Of a DNA stretch of 64,000 nucleotides, positions 52,799-60,873 are shown piece after piece. A program made the position numbers and the translations under genes. The DNA is from AP-15 sp963772295. GTDB taxonomy: Bacteria; Pseudomonadota; Alphaproteobacteria; ATCC43930; CGMCC-115725. The stretch is taken from contig CAVYWO010000004.1 in the NCBI GenBank assembly GCA_963772295.1, positions 124,001 through 188,000 on the forward strand. Reading direction: 5' to 3'. Position 1 is the stretch's first letter; every line of letters begins with the position of its first letter. Under the pieces are notes generated by a model. The model was given only the letters and a program-made list of their open reading frames with translations, did no database searches and had not been told where the DNA came from.

Positions 52799-53119
52799 GT
52801 GACGGACGCGGTGATCGAACGCCCCTTCACCGTCGCGAGCGCTGCTGAGCACCTTGCGTGTTCCGAGGCCAACGTGCGCGATCTCTGCCGCGCGGGGAAG
52901 CTGCGGCATTTCCGCGTCGGCTGCACCGAGCGCGGGCCGATCCGCATCCGGGCCGAAGCCATGCGGGAGTTCGAGCGATGCGCGAGCGCTCCTCCACCAG
53001 CGGCGGAGCCGGTGGCCGATCGAAGCGAAGGGATTTATGGAACGGACGCCTCGTGCGGTTGCGTTGATCCGCCAGGCGCGCGCGGTGGGAACCGCCGCCC
53101 GCGCCTGGCGTTCGCCTAG
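52799..53119 (+). CDS. Excisionase-like helix-turn-helix DNA-binding protein
   Basis: About 106 aa. FTVASAAEHLACSEANVRDL followed by CRAGKLRHFRVGCTERGPIR is the MerR/excisionase-type winged helix (HTH_17-like). Start chosen at GTG 52799, where family similarity begins; the frame is open from 52694. Its location 200 bp from the 3' end of tRNA-Ser is where integrative elements usually keep xis/int; no intact integrase is adjacent. Confidence 0.65.
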   Translation: MTDAVIERPFTVASAAEHLACSEANVRDLCRAGKLRHFRVGCTERGPIRIRAEAMREFERCASAPPPAAEPVADRSEGIYGTDASCGCVDPPGARGGNRRPRLAFA

Positions 53120-53302
53120 ACGCCAGAAAACGACTGTCGGCACTCGCCCCGCTCCGGCGGGCTTTTTTTGCGCCGACCGCGACAAACCGCCGCGGTCAGG
53201 AAGTCGTCATGCCTTAGGCGCCGCCGCTTCGCTTTCGGCTTGCGGGTTGATTTGATGGAGAGACCTAAAAATACCTATACCACATTGACATTGCTGTGGT
53301 CA

Positions 53303-53395
53303 TGGCGGAGGGGGCGGGATTCGAACCCGCGAGACGATTCATCACCGTCTACACACTTTCCAGGCGTGCGCCTTCGACCGCTCGGCCACCCCTCC
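53303..53395 (-). tRNA. tRNA-Ser (anticodon GGA)
   Basis: Read on the minus strand: acceptor GGAGGGG at 53395, D-arm GCCGAGCGGTCGAAGGC, anticodon arm CACGCCTGGAAAGTGTG (anticodon GGA), a long class II variable arm, T-arm CGGGTTCGAATCCCG, acceptor 3' strand and encoded CCA at 53305-53303. Complete and canonical. Forms the right border of the accessory block 45.8-53.3 kb; its 3' end faces that block. Confidence 0.95.
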
Positions 53396-53507
53396 TCAGC
53401 GCCGGCATCGGCGACGAGCCTAGCGAACGCCGTCTCCCGCCGCAATTGAAGCGCTCGCGGCCCGGCAATCTGGTATCTTGTGGTCTCTTGGGTCGCATGA
53501 AAGAACG

Positions 53508-53993
53508 ATGCCGGTACCCAGCTTCCGCTTCACGGTCAACGGCAGCGCGGTCCAGGTCGCCGCCGCCGCCGACACGCCGCTGCTCGACGTCTTGCGCAAC
53601 CATCTCGGCCTCAGAGGCGCCAAATTCGGCTGCGGCCTCGAGCAATGCGGCTGCTGCATGGTGCTGATCGAAGGCCAGCCGGAACGATCCTGCGGCAAGG
53701 CGCTGACGACGGTCGCCGGCAAGGCGATCGTGACGATCGAGGGGCTCGGCACCAGGAAGCGGCCGCACCCACTGCAGCAGGCCTTTCTCGACGAGCAGGC
53801 CGGGCAATGCGGCTATTGCCTGCCGGGCATTCTGATCTCGGCCAAGGCATTCCTCGATCAGAACCCGGCGCCGTCGCGGGCCGAGATCGCGACCGCCCTC
53901 GACGATCATATCTGCCGTTGCGGCAGCCAGGTCCGCATCCTCGGAGCGGTGGCACTTGCCGCCCGCCGCATGCGCGCCGGAGCGGTGCCGTGA
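53508..53993 (+). CDS. (2Fe-2S)-binding subunit of a molybdenum hydroxylase
   Basis: 161 aa. Two [2Fe-2S] sites: plant-type KFGCGLEQCGCCMVLIEGQ with a distal Cys, and GQCGYCLPGILISAKAFLDQ with HICRCGSQVRI. This is the small subunit of xanthine-oxidase-family enzymes (IorA/CoxS/NdhS-like). ATG 53508 fits the domain start. Its stop overlaps the GTG of the large subunit. It carries electrons from the Mo site to an external acceptor. Confidence 0.92.
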   Translation: MPVPSFRFTVNGSAVQVAAAADTPLLDVLRNHLGLRGAKFGCGLEQCGCCMVLIEGQPERSCGKALTTVAGKAIVTIEGLGTRKRPHPLQQAFLDEQAGQCGYCLPGILISAKAFLDQNPAPSRAEIATALDDHICRCGSQVRILGAVALAARRMRAGAVP

Positions 53994-56101
53994 GCGCGCC
54001 GCGACTGCCGCCGCTGCTCGAGCAGAACCCACGCCTCGATCAATGGGTCCGGTTCGCCGGGCCGGGCCAAGTCGCGGTCGCGACCGGCCGGGTCGAGATC
54101 GGCCAGGGGGTGCTGACCGCGATGCGCCAGATCGCGGCCGAAGAGCTCGAGGTCGGGCTCGAGCGGATCCGGTTGCAGAGCGGCGACACCGAGACCACCC
54201 CAAACGAGGGCTATACCGCCGGCAGCCAGTCGATCCAGTTTGGCGGCATGGCACTGCGCCTCGCCTGCGCCGAGCTGCGCGCCCGGTTTCTCGACCATGC
54301 CGCGGCGGCCTTTGGCTACGCCCGCGCCGATCTCGCCGTCGCGGACGGGCAGATCACCTGCCGCGGCGCCGCGACCGGCCACGACTACTGGTCGCTCGCC
54401 GCGGCCGTCGACCTCGGCCGCCCGGCTACCGGTCAGGCACCCCTCAAGGCGCCGGCCGAATACCGGATCGTCGGGCAAAGCGCGCCGCGCGTCGACCTCG
54501 CCGCCAAGATCTTCGGCGAGCCGGCCTTCATCCACGACATGATGCCGGACGGCGTCGTCCATGCCCGGATCGTGCGCCAGCCGCGCCGCGGTGCGGCGCT
54601 CCGGACCGTCGACGCGGGGGCGATCGGCCGGGCTGCCGCGGGACCGGTCGAGATCCTGCGCGACGGCAATTTTCTCGCCTTGTTGAGCGACGACGAGACC
54701 GCCGTCGAAGCCGCCGCCCTTGCCGCAGCAAACCGTGTCGTCTGGGACCGCGTCGAGCCGATCGCCCCGCTCCAGCAAGAGGCGCGCTGGCTGTTGCAGC
54801 AGCCTTCGATCGACCGGACAATCGGGCCGCCGCCGGCGCCGGGCCTCGCCCGGCAGCACGCCACCTATACCCGGATGCACGTCGCCCACGCCTCGGTGGC
54901 GCCGTCCTGCGGCCTCGCCCTCTACCGCGACGGGCGGCTCACGGTATGGACGCATTCGCAGGGGGTCTACCCGTTGCGCGCCGCACTCGCCCGCACCCTC
55001 GCGCTCGACCCGGCGGCGATCGCGGTGAGGCATATCGAGGGGCCGGGCTGCTATGGCCACAATGGCGCCGACGACGCCGCGGCCGACGCGGCGGTGATCG
55101 CGATGCGCCGACCCGGGCGGCCGGTGCGGGTGCGCTGGCGGCGCGACGACGAGTTTGGGTTCGAGCCGGTCAGCCCGGCGATGGTGGTGCGCGTCGCGGC
55201 CGCGCTCGATGCCGATGACCGCCCTGCCGATTGGACGACCGAGATCTGGAGCGGCCGCCATTCGAGCCGGCCGGGCGGCGGCGGCAACCTGCTCGCCGCC
55301 GAGGCGCTGCCCGACCCGCCGCCCGCACCCCGCGCCGTCGAGTCTCCCGATCCGCCCGGCGCCGGCACGCGCAACGGCGAGCCGCTCTACGATATTCAGG
55401 CAAAGCGGATCGTCCACCACCTCGTCGCCGAGACGCCGGTGCGCACCTCGTCCTTGCGCGGGCTCGGCGCCACGCTCAACGTGTTTGCGATCGAATCCTT
55501 TGTCGACGAGTTGGCGCTGCGGGCCGGAGCGGACCCGGTCGACTATCGCCTGGCGCAGTTGTCCGATGCCCGGGCGCGTGCGGTTGTCGCCCGGGCGGCC
55601 GAGATGGCGGGCTGGCAGCCCGGGTTGCCGGCCGGCAGCGGGCGCGGCCGCGGCATCGGCTTTGCCCGCTACAAGAACCTCGCCGCCTATGCGGCGATCG
55701 TCGCCGCGGTCGAAGCCGAAGAGGAGGTGCGCCTGGTAAAGGTGTGGTGCGCCGCAGATGCCGGTCTTGTCGTCAACCCCGACGGCGCCAGAAACCAACT
55801 CGAGGGCGGGATCGTCCAGGCGGCGAGCTGGGCGCTCAAGGAGGGGGTGCGGCTCGACGCCGGCGGCATCGCCGGGCGCGACTGGGAAGGCTATCCGGTG
55901 CTGCGCTTCAGCGAGGTTCCCGAGATCACGGTCGAGCTGATCGAGCCCGCCGCCGACCGTCCGCCGCTCGGCATCGGCGAAGCGGCGGGGGGCCCCACGG
56001 TCGCGGCGATCGGCAACGCCGTGGCGCACGCCTTGGGCATCCGGCTGCGCGACCTGCCCTTGACCCGCGAGCGGGTGATGGCGACGCTGATCGAGGGATG
56101 A
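53990..56101 (+). CDS. Molybdopterin-binding large subunit, IorB-like
   Basis: 703 aa from a GTG that overlaps the small-subunit stop (GTGA). TGRVEIGQGVLTAMRQIAAE near the N-terminus, RTSSLRGLGATLNVFAIESF, and the catalytic Glu segment PPLGIGEAAGGPTVAAIGNA near the C-terminus place it in the isoquinoline 1-oxidoreductase beta/nicotinate-aldehyde dehydrogenase group of single-chain large subunits. No Tat signal is visible, unlike many IorB proteins. No FAD subunit gene is present, so electrons must leave through the 2Fe-2S subunit to a cytochrome or the nearby reductase. Substrate: N-heterocycle or aldehyde, undetermined. Confidence 0.88.
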   Translation: MSAPRLPPLLEQNPRLDQWVRFAGPGQVAVATGRVEIGQGVLTAMRQIAAEELEVGLERIRLQSGDTETTPNEGYTAGSQSIQFGGMALRLACAELRARFLDHAAAAFGYARADLAVADGQITCRGAATGHDYWSLAAAVDLGRPATGQAPLKAPAEYRIVGQSAPRVDLAAKIFGEPAFIHDMMPDGVVHARIVRQPRRGAALRTVDAGAIGRAAAGPVEILRDGNFLALLSDDETAVEAAALAAANRVVWDRVEPIAPLQQEARWLLQQPSIDRTIGPPPAPGLARQHATYTRMHVAHASVAPSCGLALYRDGRLTVWTHSQGVYPLRAALARTLALDPAAIAVRHIEGPGCYGHNGADDAAADAAVIAMRRPGRPVRVRWRRDDEFGFEPVSPAMVVRVAAALDADDRPADWTTEIWSGRHSSRPGGGGNLLAAEALPDPPPAPRAVESPDPPGAGTRNGEPLYDIQAKRIVHHLVAETPVRTSSLRGLGATLNVFAIESFVDELALRAGADPVDYRLAQLSDARARAVVARAAEMAGWQPGLPAGSGRGRGIGFARYKNLAAYAAIVAAVEAEEEVRLVKVWCAADAGLVVNPDGARNQLEGGIVQAASWALKEGVRLDAGGIAGRDWEGYPVLRFSEVPEITVELIEPAADRPPLGIGEAAGGPTVAAIGNAVAHALGIRLRDLPLTRERVMATLIEG

Positions 56102-56126
56102 CCCAAGGCGCTTGCCGCCCTATAAT
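56098..56126 (+). promoter_or_regulatory. Putative promoter of the reductase gene
   Basis: Perfect -10 TATAAT at 56121-56126; ATGACC at 56098-56103 is a 4/6 match to the -35 with a 17-base spacer. Transcription would start near 56133, exactly before the structured leader. Confidence 0.5.
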
Positions 56127-56132
56127 CGCCGG

Positions 56133-56273
56133 TGAGACGAGCTTGGGTGAGAGTCGCAGGACCCCGGGTAACCCTGGCGGCCCGCCCAGGGGGTCGGCAG
56201 GGGAGGCGGGGCCCGTGCCTCCCCGCCTGCTCCCGCCTCCGCATCGTCGAGAGAAGCGGCGGAGGTCTCGTCG
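56133..56273 (+). ncRNA. Structured 5' leader, riboswitch-like, class unknown
   Basis: About 140 nt between a TATAAT promoter and the reductase ATG. Predicted pairings by eye: a closing stem GACGAG (56136-56141) with CTCGTC (56267-56272); GACCCC (56160-56165) with GGGGTC (56190-56195) enclosing CTGG/CCAG; GGGGAGGC (56200-56207) with GCCTCCCC (56217-56224); and CCTCCGC (56236-56242) with GCGGAGG (56259-56265), which covers the GGAGG ribosome binding site. A closed multi-stem leader that hides the Shine-Dalgarno is the layout of a translational riboswitch. It does not match TPP, FMN, SAM, cobalamin, glycine or c-di-GMP consensus that I can recall. Confidence 0.45.
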
Positions 56274-57215
56274 ATGATGCTGCGCGTGCGTTCGATCACC
56301 TGGCTTGCCGAGGCCATCAACGGCTACGAGCTGGTCGACCCGCGCGGCCGTGACCTGCCGCGCTTTACGGCCGGGGCGCATGTCGGCCTGCGTCTCGGCG
56401 GCGGACCGGTCCGCGACTACTCGTTGTCGAACGATCCGGCCGAGCGCCGCCGCTATTGCATCGCCGTGCTGTGCGAGCCCGATCCTGCGGCGCTCTCGCG
56501 CCGGCTGCACGCGAGCGTCAAGGCCGGCGACCTCGTCGAGGTCTCGCTGCCGCGCAACAATTTCCCGCTCGACCCCACCGCCCGGCACCATCTTCTGCTC
56601 GCCGGCGGCATCGGCATCACCCCGATGATGGCGATGATCGCCGAACTGCGCCGACGCCGCGCCGGGTTCCTGCTGCATTACTGCACCCGGTCGCCGGAAG
56701 CGACGGCGTTTCGCGACGAGCTCGAGCGGCTCGCCGCCCAGGGCCGGGTACGATTTCATCACGACGGCGGCGATCCCTCGCGCGGCCTGGATCTCGCGGC
56801 GGCGCTGCGCGATCCGCCGCCGGGCACGCATCTTTATTACTGCGGGCCGCCGCCGCTGATGGCGGCGGCGGCGCAAGCGGCCGGCACCTGGCCGCCGGGC
56901 ACGGTCCATTGCGAAGATTTCTCGGCGCCGTCGGAAATCGGCTTTGGCGAAGACCGTGCCTTCCGCGTCAGGCTCGCCAGGCAGGGCGGCGAATACGTGA
57001 TCCGGCCCGGCGAGACGATCCTCGAGGTGCTGCGCCGGAACGGCATCGCGGTCAAGAGCGCGTGCGAACTCGGCTATTGCGGCGCCTGCACGACCCGCTA
57101 CCTCGCCGGCGAGCCGGAACACCGCGACGACCTGCTCCCGGCGGCAGACCGCGCGCGGTATCTCCTCATCTGCTGCGCCCGCGCCCGGACCCCGGTGCTC
57201 GAACTCGATCTCTAG
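56274..57215 (+). CDS. Phthalate dioxygenase reductase-like flavoprotein with C-terminal 2Fe-2S
   Basis: 313 aa. FMN/FAD domain with VRDYSLSNDPAERRRYCIAV, NAD domain HHLLLAGGIGITPMMAMIAE and HLYYCGPPPLMAAAAQAAG, then a plant-type ferredoxin domain SACELGYCGACTTRYLAGEP with a distal Cys in LLICCARA. This order is the PDR/VanB class that feeds Rieske oxygenases or demethylases. ATG 56274 has GGAGG eight bases upstream, inside a hairpin. It follows the molybdenum hydroxylase genes by 170 bp but appears to have its own promoter. It could serve the dioxygenase at 39-40 kb, but that is a guess. Confidence 0.9.
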   Translation: MMLRVRSITWLAEAINGYELVDPRGRDLPRFTAGAHVGLRLGGGPVRDYSLSNDPAERRRYCIAVLCEPDPAALSRRLHASVKAGDLVEVSLPRNNFPLDPTARHHLLLAGGIGITPMMAMIAELRRRRAGFLLHYCTRSPEATAFRDELERLAAQGRVRFHHDGGDPSRGLDLAAALRDPPPGTHLYYCGPPPLMAAAAQAAGTWPPGTVHCEDFSAPSEIGFGEDRAFRVRLARQGGEYVIRPGETILEVLRRNGIAVKSACELGYCGACTTRYLAGEPEHRDDLLPAADRARYLLICCARARTPVLELDL

Positions 57216-57218
57216 CCC

Positions 57219-57251
57219 GCCGCCGCCCTAGGCTACAGGCTAGGCGGCGGC
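57219..57251. terminator. Bidirectional terminator-like hairpin
   Basis: GCCGCCGCCCTAG (57219-57231) and CTAGGCGGCGGC (57240-57251) form a stem with one bulge and an eight-base loop, between the convergent reductase and thioredoxin genes. The trxA stop codon lies in the loop. Confidence 0.5.
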
Positions 57252-57580
57252 CGGCCGCTCACAGCACCGAAATCGACCCACTCGTAGAGCTTGCTCTTGG
57301 GCAGCGCGCCGATCTTGGTGGCGGCGACCTGTCCGCCTTTGAACAGGATCATCGTCGGGATGCTGCGCACCCCGTATTTCGTCGGCGCCTGGGGGTTCTC
57401 GTCGATGTTGACCTTGGCCACGGTCAATTTGCCGGTCTTGTCGGCCGCCAAATCCTCGAGGAACGGCGCGATCATCTTGCACGGGCCGCACCACTCGGCC
57501 CAGAAATCCACCAGGACCGGCCCTTCGGCTTTGAGCACCGCGCTCTCGAAATCGCTGTCGCTGACGGCGGTCGGCTTCAT
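57233..57580 (-). CDS. trxA: Thioredoxin
   Basis: 115 aa. Active site VDFWAEWCGPCKMIAPFLED, then VAKVNIDENPQAPTKYGVRS and the cis-Pro loop SIPTMILFKGGQ. A standard cytoplasmic disulfide reductase; also the electron donor for LMW-type arsenate reductase. ATG 57580 with GAGGGA nine bases upstream; a GTG 15 bases further up is an alternative. The C-terminus (SGRPPPSL) is slightly longer than usual because it runs into the terminator hairpin. Confidence 0.93.
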   Translation of the reverse strand: MKPTAVSDSDFESAVLKAEGPVLVDFWAEWCGPCKMIAPFLEDLAADKTGKLTVAKVNIDENPQAPTKYGVRSIPTMILFKGGQVAATKIGALPKSKLYEWVDFGAVSGRPPPSL

Positions 57581-57634
57581 CGCGGTATCCCTCACGCTTC
57601 GCTGCTGACAATTAGGGAACTCGAAAAAGCCGCG

Positions 57635-58900
57635 TCAAGGCACACGGACCTCCGCTGATTTCGCGGCGGAGGCCCGGCCGATATTGGCGCTGCGCTCGGG
57701 GAGGCCGGTCTCTGCATGGCAGACGCGCGCCAAGGCGGCGATGCCGTTATTGATGTCGTCCTTTGCCGGCAATGCGAAGCACAGACGCATATGCGATCTT
57801 GTCGACTCGGGGTTGCACGACCATTCGGGTCCGGGGTTGAAGACGAGCCCTTCGTTGGCGGCGGGTGCCACGAGCTTGGTCACATCGACCCGGTCGGGCA
57901 ATTTGATCCACAGAAAGATGCCGCCCTTCGGCCGCCACATCTTTTCGACCGCGGTGCCGAACTCGCGCTCCAGCGCTTCGACCATGGTGTCGAGCTTGTC
58001 CTGCAGCACGCCGGTCAAGACGCCGACATGCTTGGCGAAATTGCGCGAGAAATACTCGGCGACGACCATCTGTTCGAGGGCGCCGGTGCCGCTGTCGGCC
58101 TCGCGCTTCAAGCCGACAAGCCGGCTCATCACGGCCCCATCGGCAACGACATAGCCGAGCCGCAGCGCCGGTGCCAAGGTCTTCGAAAACGAGCCGACGT
58201 GGATGACTCGGGTCGGATCCATCGCATAGAGCGCGGCCGGCGCGGCGCTGCCCCAGACCAGATCGGCGTAGCATTCGTCCTCGAAGATCGCCACCCCGTG
58301 CTGCTTGGCGAGTTCGAGCAGCGCCCGGCGCCGTTCGACCGGCATGATCGAGCCGGTCGGGTTCTGCACGGTAGGGATCGTGTAGATCAATTTGGGGACG
58401 ATCCCCTGATGCCCGAGATCGTCGAGGAGGTGCCCGAGCGCATCGATCTTCAGCCCGTCATCGTCGAGCGGCGCGCCGACGATATTGACCCCGAGCCGCT
58501 GCAGTTTGGTCAGGGCGCCGGCATAGGTGAATTCTTCGAGGATCACCGTGTCGCCGCGGTTCAGCAGCAGACGGTAGACGAGGTCGAGCCCCTGGCCCGA
58601 GCCCTGAGTGATCAGCACGTCGTCGGTCGTGCATTTGATGCCGCGGCCCGCGACCTTGCCGACGACAAAGTCGCGGATGCCGCGGAAACCCTGCGGGCCG
58701 TGCGGGTTGTAGAGGGCGAGGTCGGCGCCGTCGCGGCGCAAGACCGCCGCTGCCGCCGCCGCCAGTGCCGCCGCCGGCAGGTGCTCGCGATCATTGTGTC
58801 CGCCGATGAAATTGAACTTCGGAAAGCCGGCCCAGCGCGGCGCCGGCGCCGGCAGATCATCGGCGAACAAATGGCTGTAGGCAAAACCGGTGGCGGCCAT
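57635..58900 (-). CDS. PLP-dependent aminotransferase, class I/II (2-aminoadipate transaminase-like)
   Basis: 421 aa fold-type I enzyme without an N-terminal GntR domain. NFIGGHNDREHLPAAAL, LYNPHGPQGFRGIRDFVVGK, VLITQGSGQGLDLVYRLLLN, IYTIPTVQNPTGSIMPVERR, AIFEDECYADLVWG and the PLP-lysine HVGSFSKTLAPALRLGYVVA. These fit LysN/MocR-type aminotransferases. A purine-rich GGAAGGAA precedes the ATG. Followed upstream in transcription by FAH and cupin genes (order cupin-FAH-aminotransferase, gaps of 10 and 22 bp), a likely catabolic operon. Confidence 0.87.
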   Translation of the reverse strand: MAATGFAYSHLFADDLPAPAPRWAGFPKFNFIGGHNDREHLPAAALAAAAAAVLRRDGADLALYNPHGPQGFRGIRDFVVGKVAGRGIKCTTDDVLITQGSGQGLDLVYRLLLNRGDTVILEEFTYAGALTKLQRLGVNIVGAPLDDDGLKIDALGHLLDDLGHQGIVPKLIYTIPTVQNPTGSIMPVERRRALLELAKQHGVAIFEDECYADLVWGSAAPAALYAMDPTRVIHVGSFSKTLAPALRLGYVVADGAVMSRLVGLKREADSGTGALEQMVVAEYFSRNFAKHVGVLTGVLQDKLDTMVEALEREFGTAVEKMWRPKGGIFLWIKLPDRVDVTKLVAPAANEGLVFNPGPEWSCNPESTRSHMRLCFALPAKDDINNGIAALARVCHAETGLPERSANIGRASAAKSAEVRVP

Positions 58901-58922
58901 CGCGTTTCCTTCCCGACAAAAA

Positions 58923-59870
58923 TCAGTGCGCCGGCGTGTATTTGCCCGATCGCTGCGGCGTGATGTCGGGAAAATTGCCCGGCGTCTTCTGCGCCGCCCG
59001 TTCGTGCATCTCGCCCCGCGTCACCCGTTCCCAGCGGCGCTGCAACGCATCTTTGACAGTGAACGCGAGGCGGCCGACGCTCTCGATGTTCAGCTCGATC
59101 TTGTCGCCGTCCATGAAGGGATTGAGGCCGCGGTGGTTGGTGCCGGTGGCGATGATGTCCCCCGGCTCCAGGGTGTGGACCGAACTCAGCCATTCGACGC
59201 AGCGCGGGATCTTGTGCGCCATGTCGCTGGTGTTGAAGTTCTGCATCAAGACGCCGTTGTTGTAGAGCCGGATTTGCAGCTTTTGCGGGTCCGGGATCTC
59301 GTCTTTGGTGATGAGATGAGGCCCGATCGGGGCAAAGGTGTCGCGCGACTTCATGTGGAAAAAGCCGCCCGGCGGCAGGCCGCGCGCCGAGCCGTCGATG
59401 AAGCAGGTATAGCCGAAGACGTAATCCATCGCGTCGGCGGCCGCGACATGGCTCGCCGTTTTGCCGATCACGACCGCCAGTTCGGCCTCGCCCTCAAAGA
59501 TCGTCGCCGGGACGTCCGGCAACACCATCGCGTCGCCGGGGCCGCACACTGCACTCGGCGATTTGTGGAAGGCGTTGATCGGCGCCGGTGCGCTGCGCGT
59601 GCCGTCCTCCATGTAGTTGACCGCCATACAGTCGATATTGACGGGTTTGGGCAAGGGCGGGCGCAGCCGGACCGCCGACAAGGGCACTCCCTCGGCGATC
59701 GCCGCCGCATCCTCGAGCCGCCCCTTGTACTGGTCGAAACGGGCGATCAGCCCATTGATCAGATCGCCGGGTCCGGTATGCGGAATATCCCCCACCCACG
59801 CCGACACGTCGACGACCCGGTCGCCCTTCAGCACCCCCAGCTTCCAGTCGTCGAAATACACCAGCTTCAT
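58923..59870 (-). CDS. Fumarylacetoacetate hydrolase family protein
   Basis: 315 aa. The metal site is seen in TIFEGEAELAVVIGKTASHV (Glu ligands) and VFGYTCFIDGSARGLPPGG, with FHMKSRDTFAPIGPHLITKD and DIIATGTNHRGLNPFMDGDK completing the FAH fold. Family enzymes cleave C-C bonds of acylpyruvates or hydrate 2-oxopent-4-enoates in aromatic degradation. GAGGAG lies seven bases before the ATG. Between a cupin gene (10 bp) and an aminotransferase gene (22 bp) in one operon. Confidence 0.9.
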   Translation of the reverse strand: MKLVYFDDWKLGVLKGDRVVDVSAWVGDIPHTGPGDLINGLIARFDQYKGRLEDAAAIAEGVPLSAVRLRPPLPKPVNIDCMAVNYMEDGTRSAPAPINAFHKSPSAVCGPGDAMVLPDVPATIFEGEAELAVVIGKTASHVAAADAMDYVFGYTCFIDGSARGLPPGGFFHMKSRDTFAPIGPHLITKDEIPDPQKLQIRLYNNGVLMQNFNTSDMAHKIPRCVEWLSSVHTLEPGDIIATGTNHRGLNPFMDGDKIELNIESVGRLAFTVKDALQRRWERVTRGEMHERAAQKTPGNFPDITPQRSGKYTPAH

Positions 59871-59880
59871 CGGGTTCTCC

Positions 59881-60231
59881 TCAGTCGATGGGCACGAAAA
59901 TACAATGGCGAATTCTGCCGTCGAGCGCCTTTGAGAGGTGCCCCTTGCCGGTGGTATCCTCGACCAGCAGCACTTCGCCGGCGCCGATCTTGCGGGCTTC
60001 GCCGTCGCTCGCGGTGATCTCGACGCCGGCGTCGAGATTGATGATGTATTGCCGCCGCGGTGCGGGATGCCAGTCGAGATCGTAGGTCGGCGGCACCTCG
60101 CGGAAGATAATACCGGTCGCCGGCAGGCGCTTTGACAATTTGCCGGACCGCGTCTCCTCGACCCATTCTATTTCGAGGTCTCGGAAATGCGACTGACCGT
60201 TTGCGTCGGCATAGAGATTGTGCACCCGCAT
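59881..60231 (-). CDS. Small cupin-like protein
   Basis: 116 aa from ATG 60231, which has GGAGGG nine bases upstream. FREVPPTYDLDWHPAPRRQY followed by IINLDAGVEITASDGEARKI and GAGEVLLVEDTTGKGHLSKA form a single cupin barrel; only some of the usual His ligands are present (DWHPAP, GKGH). Similar small cupins precede FAH-type genes in aromatic-degradation operons. Function unknown. Confidence 0.8.
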   Translation of the reverse strand: MRVHNLYADANGQSHFRDLEIEWVEETRSGKLSKRLPATGIIFREVPPTYDLDWHPAPRRQYIINLDAGVEITASDGEARKIGAGEVLLVEDTTGKGHLSKALDGRIRHCIFVPID

Positions 60232-60289
60232 TGCCGTCGTTCCCTCCACCAATGGCTGATGCGCCCCATACTAGCGGCTTGGCCGCGTC

Positions 60290-60651
60290 CGGCGCACCAT
60301 ATTATTTTCATGGGATACTCCCTGCCTCCCGACGATGTGACATACCGCGCCTTCTTTTCTGCGCGTCGCCGGCGTGCCGAGCGGCGACAGGACGACCCCG
60401 TGCGCTGCACGATCGTAGATAAGAACTCGTCCAATCCTGATTGGTATGGTCCGGACGCTTTGAAGGAGCTAGATTATTTGAAACTCGAGGTCGTTGAAGC
60501 GGCCCGGGATATTTTTGGGAAAGACAATATTCGCTATTACGGTGGTGGTATCCCCAACGTGTTTCTAGGCGGAGGGGGCCGGGCAACAGCCGACAAGTTG
60601 GAACAGCTCGTTAATTGGTCTCCCTACCCGCGAGAGCCGTCTCCTCATTGA
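60290..60651 (+). pseudogene. C-terminal fragment of a SIR2-like domain protein
   Basis: HHIIFMGYSLPPDDVTYRAF followed by FSARRRRAERR, VRCTIVDKNSSNPDWYGPDA and IRYYGGGIPNVFLGGGG. The GYSLPPDD element followed by a nucleotide-handling strand is typical of the C-terminal half of SIR2-like (SIR2_2) proteins, some of which are NAD-consuming defence effectors. The N-terminal half with the NAD site is absent and no start is evident. Codon use is less GC-biased than the neighbours, suggesting foreign origin. Confidence 0.5.
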
Positions 60652-60873
60652 CTTATATGCCCCGAGTGACTGGGCGTCCGCCGCCGAGGGTATGCGATCG
60701 TCCGCCAATTGGGTCTTGGTAAAGCCAGGATCGCCCAGATCACGCAGGTGCGGCAGGAGGGTGATGTAGGCTGGGTTGCGTCGCACGGCGCTCAAGCAAC
60801 CTCTGAGTTCGCTGACGACTGCGGTGATCCGTTCGCGGCGGGCCGCGAATGCGACCGGCGGGGCTGCCGGTGC
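60652..60873. other. Intergenic, nothing recognised
   Basis: About 220 bases between the SIR2-like fragment and the end of the peptidoglycan-binding gene. No convincing frame. Confidence 0.3.

Noticed and set aside
56133..56273. Assignment of the leader to a known riboswitch (cobalamin, SAM, TPP, FMN, glycine)
   Set aside because: The conserved core sequences of these classes are absent.
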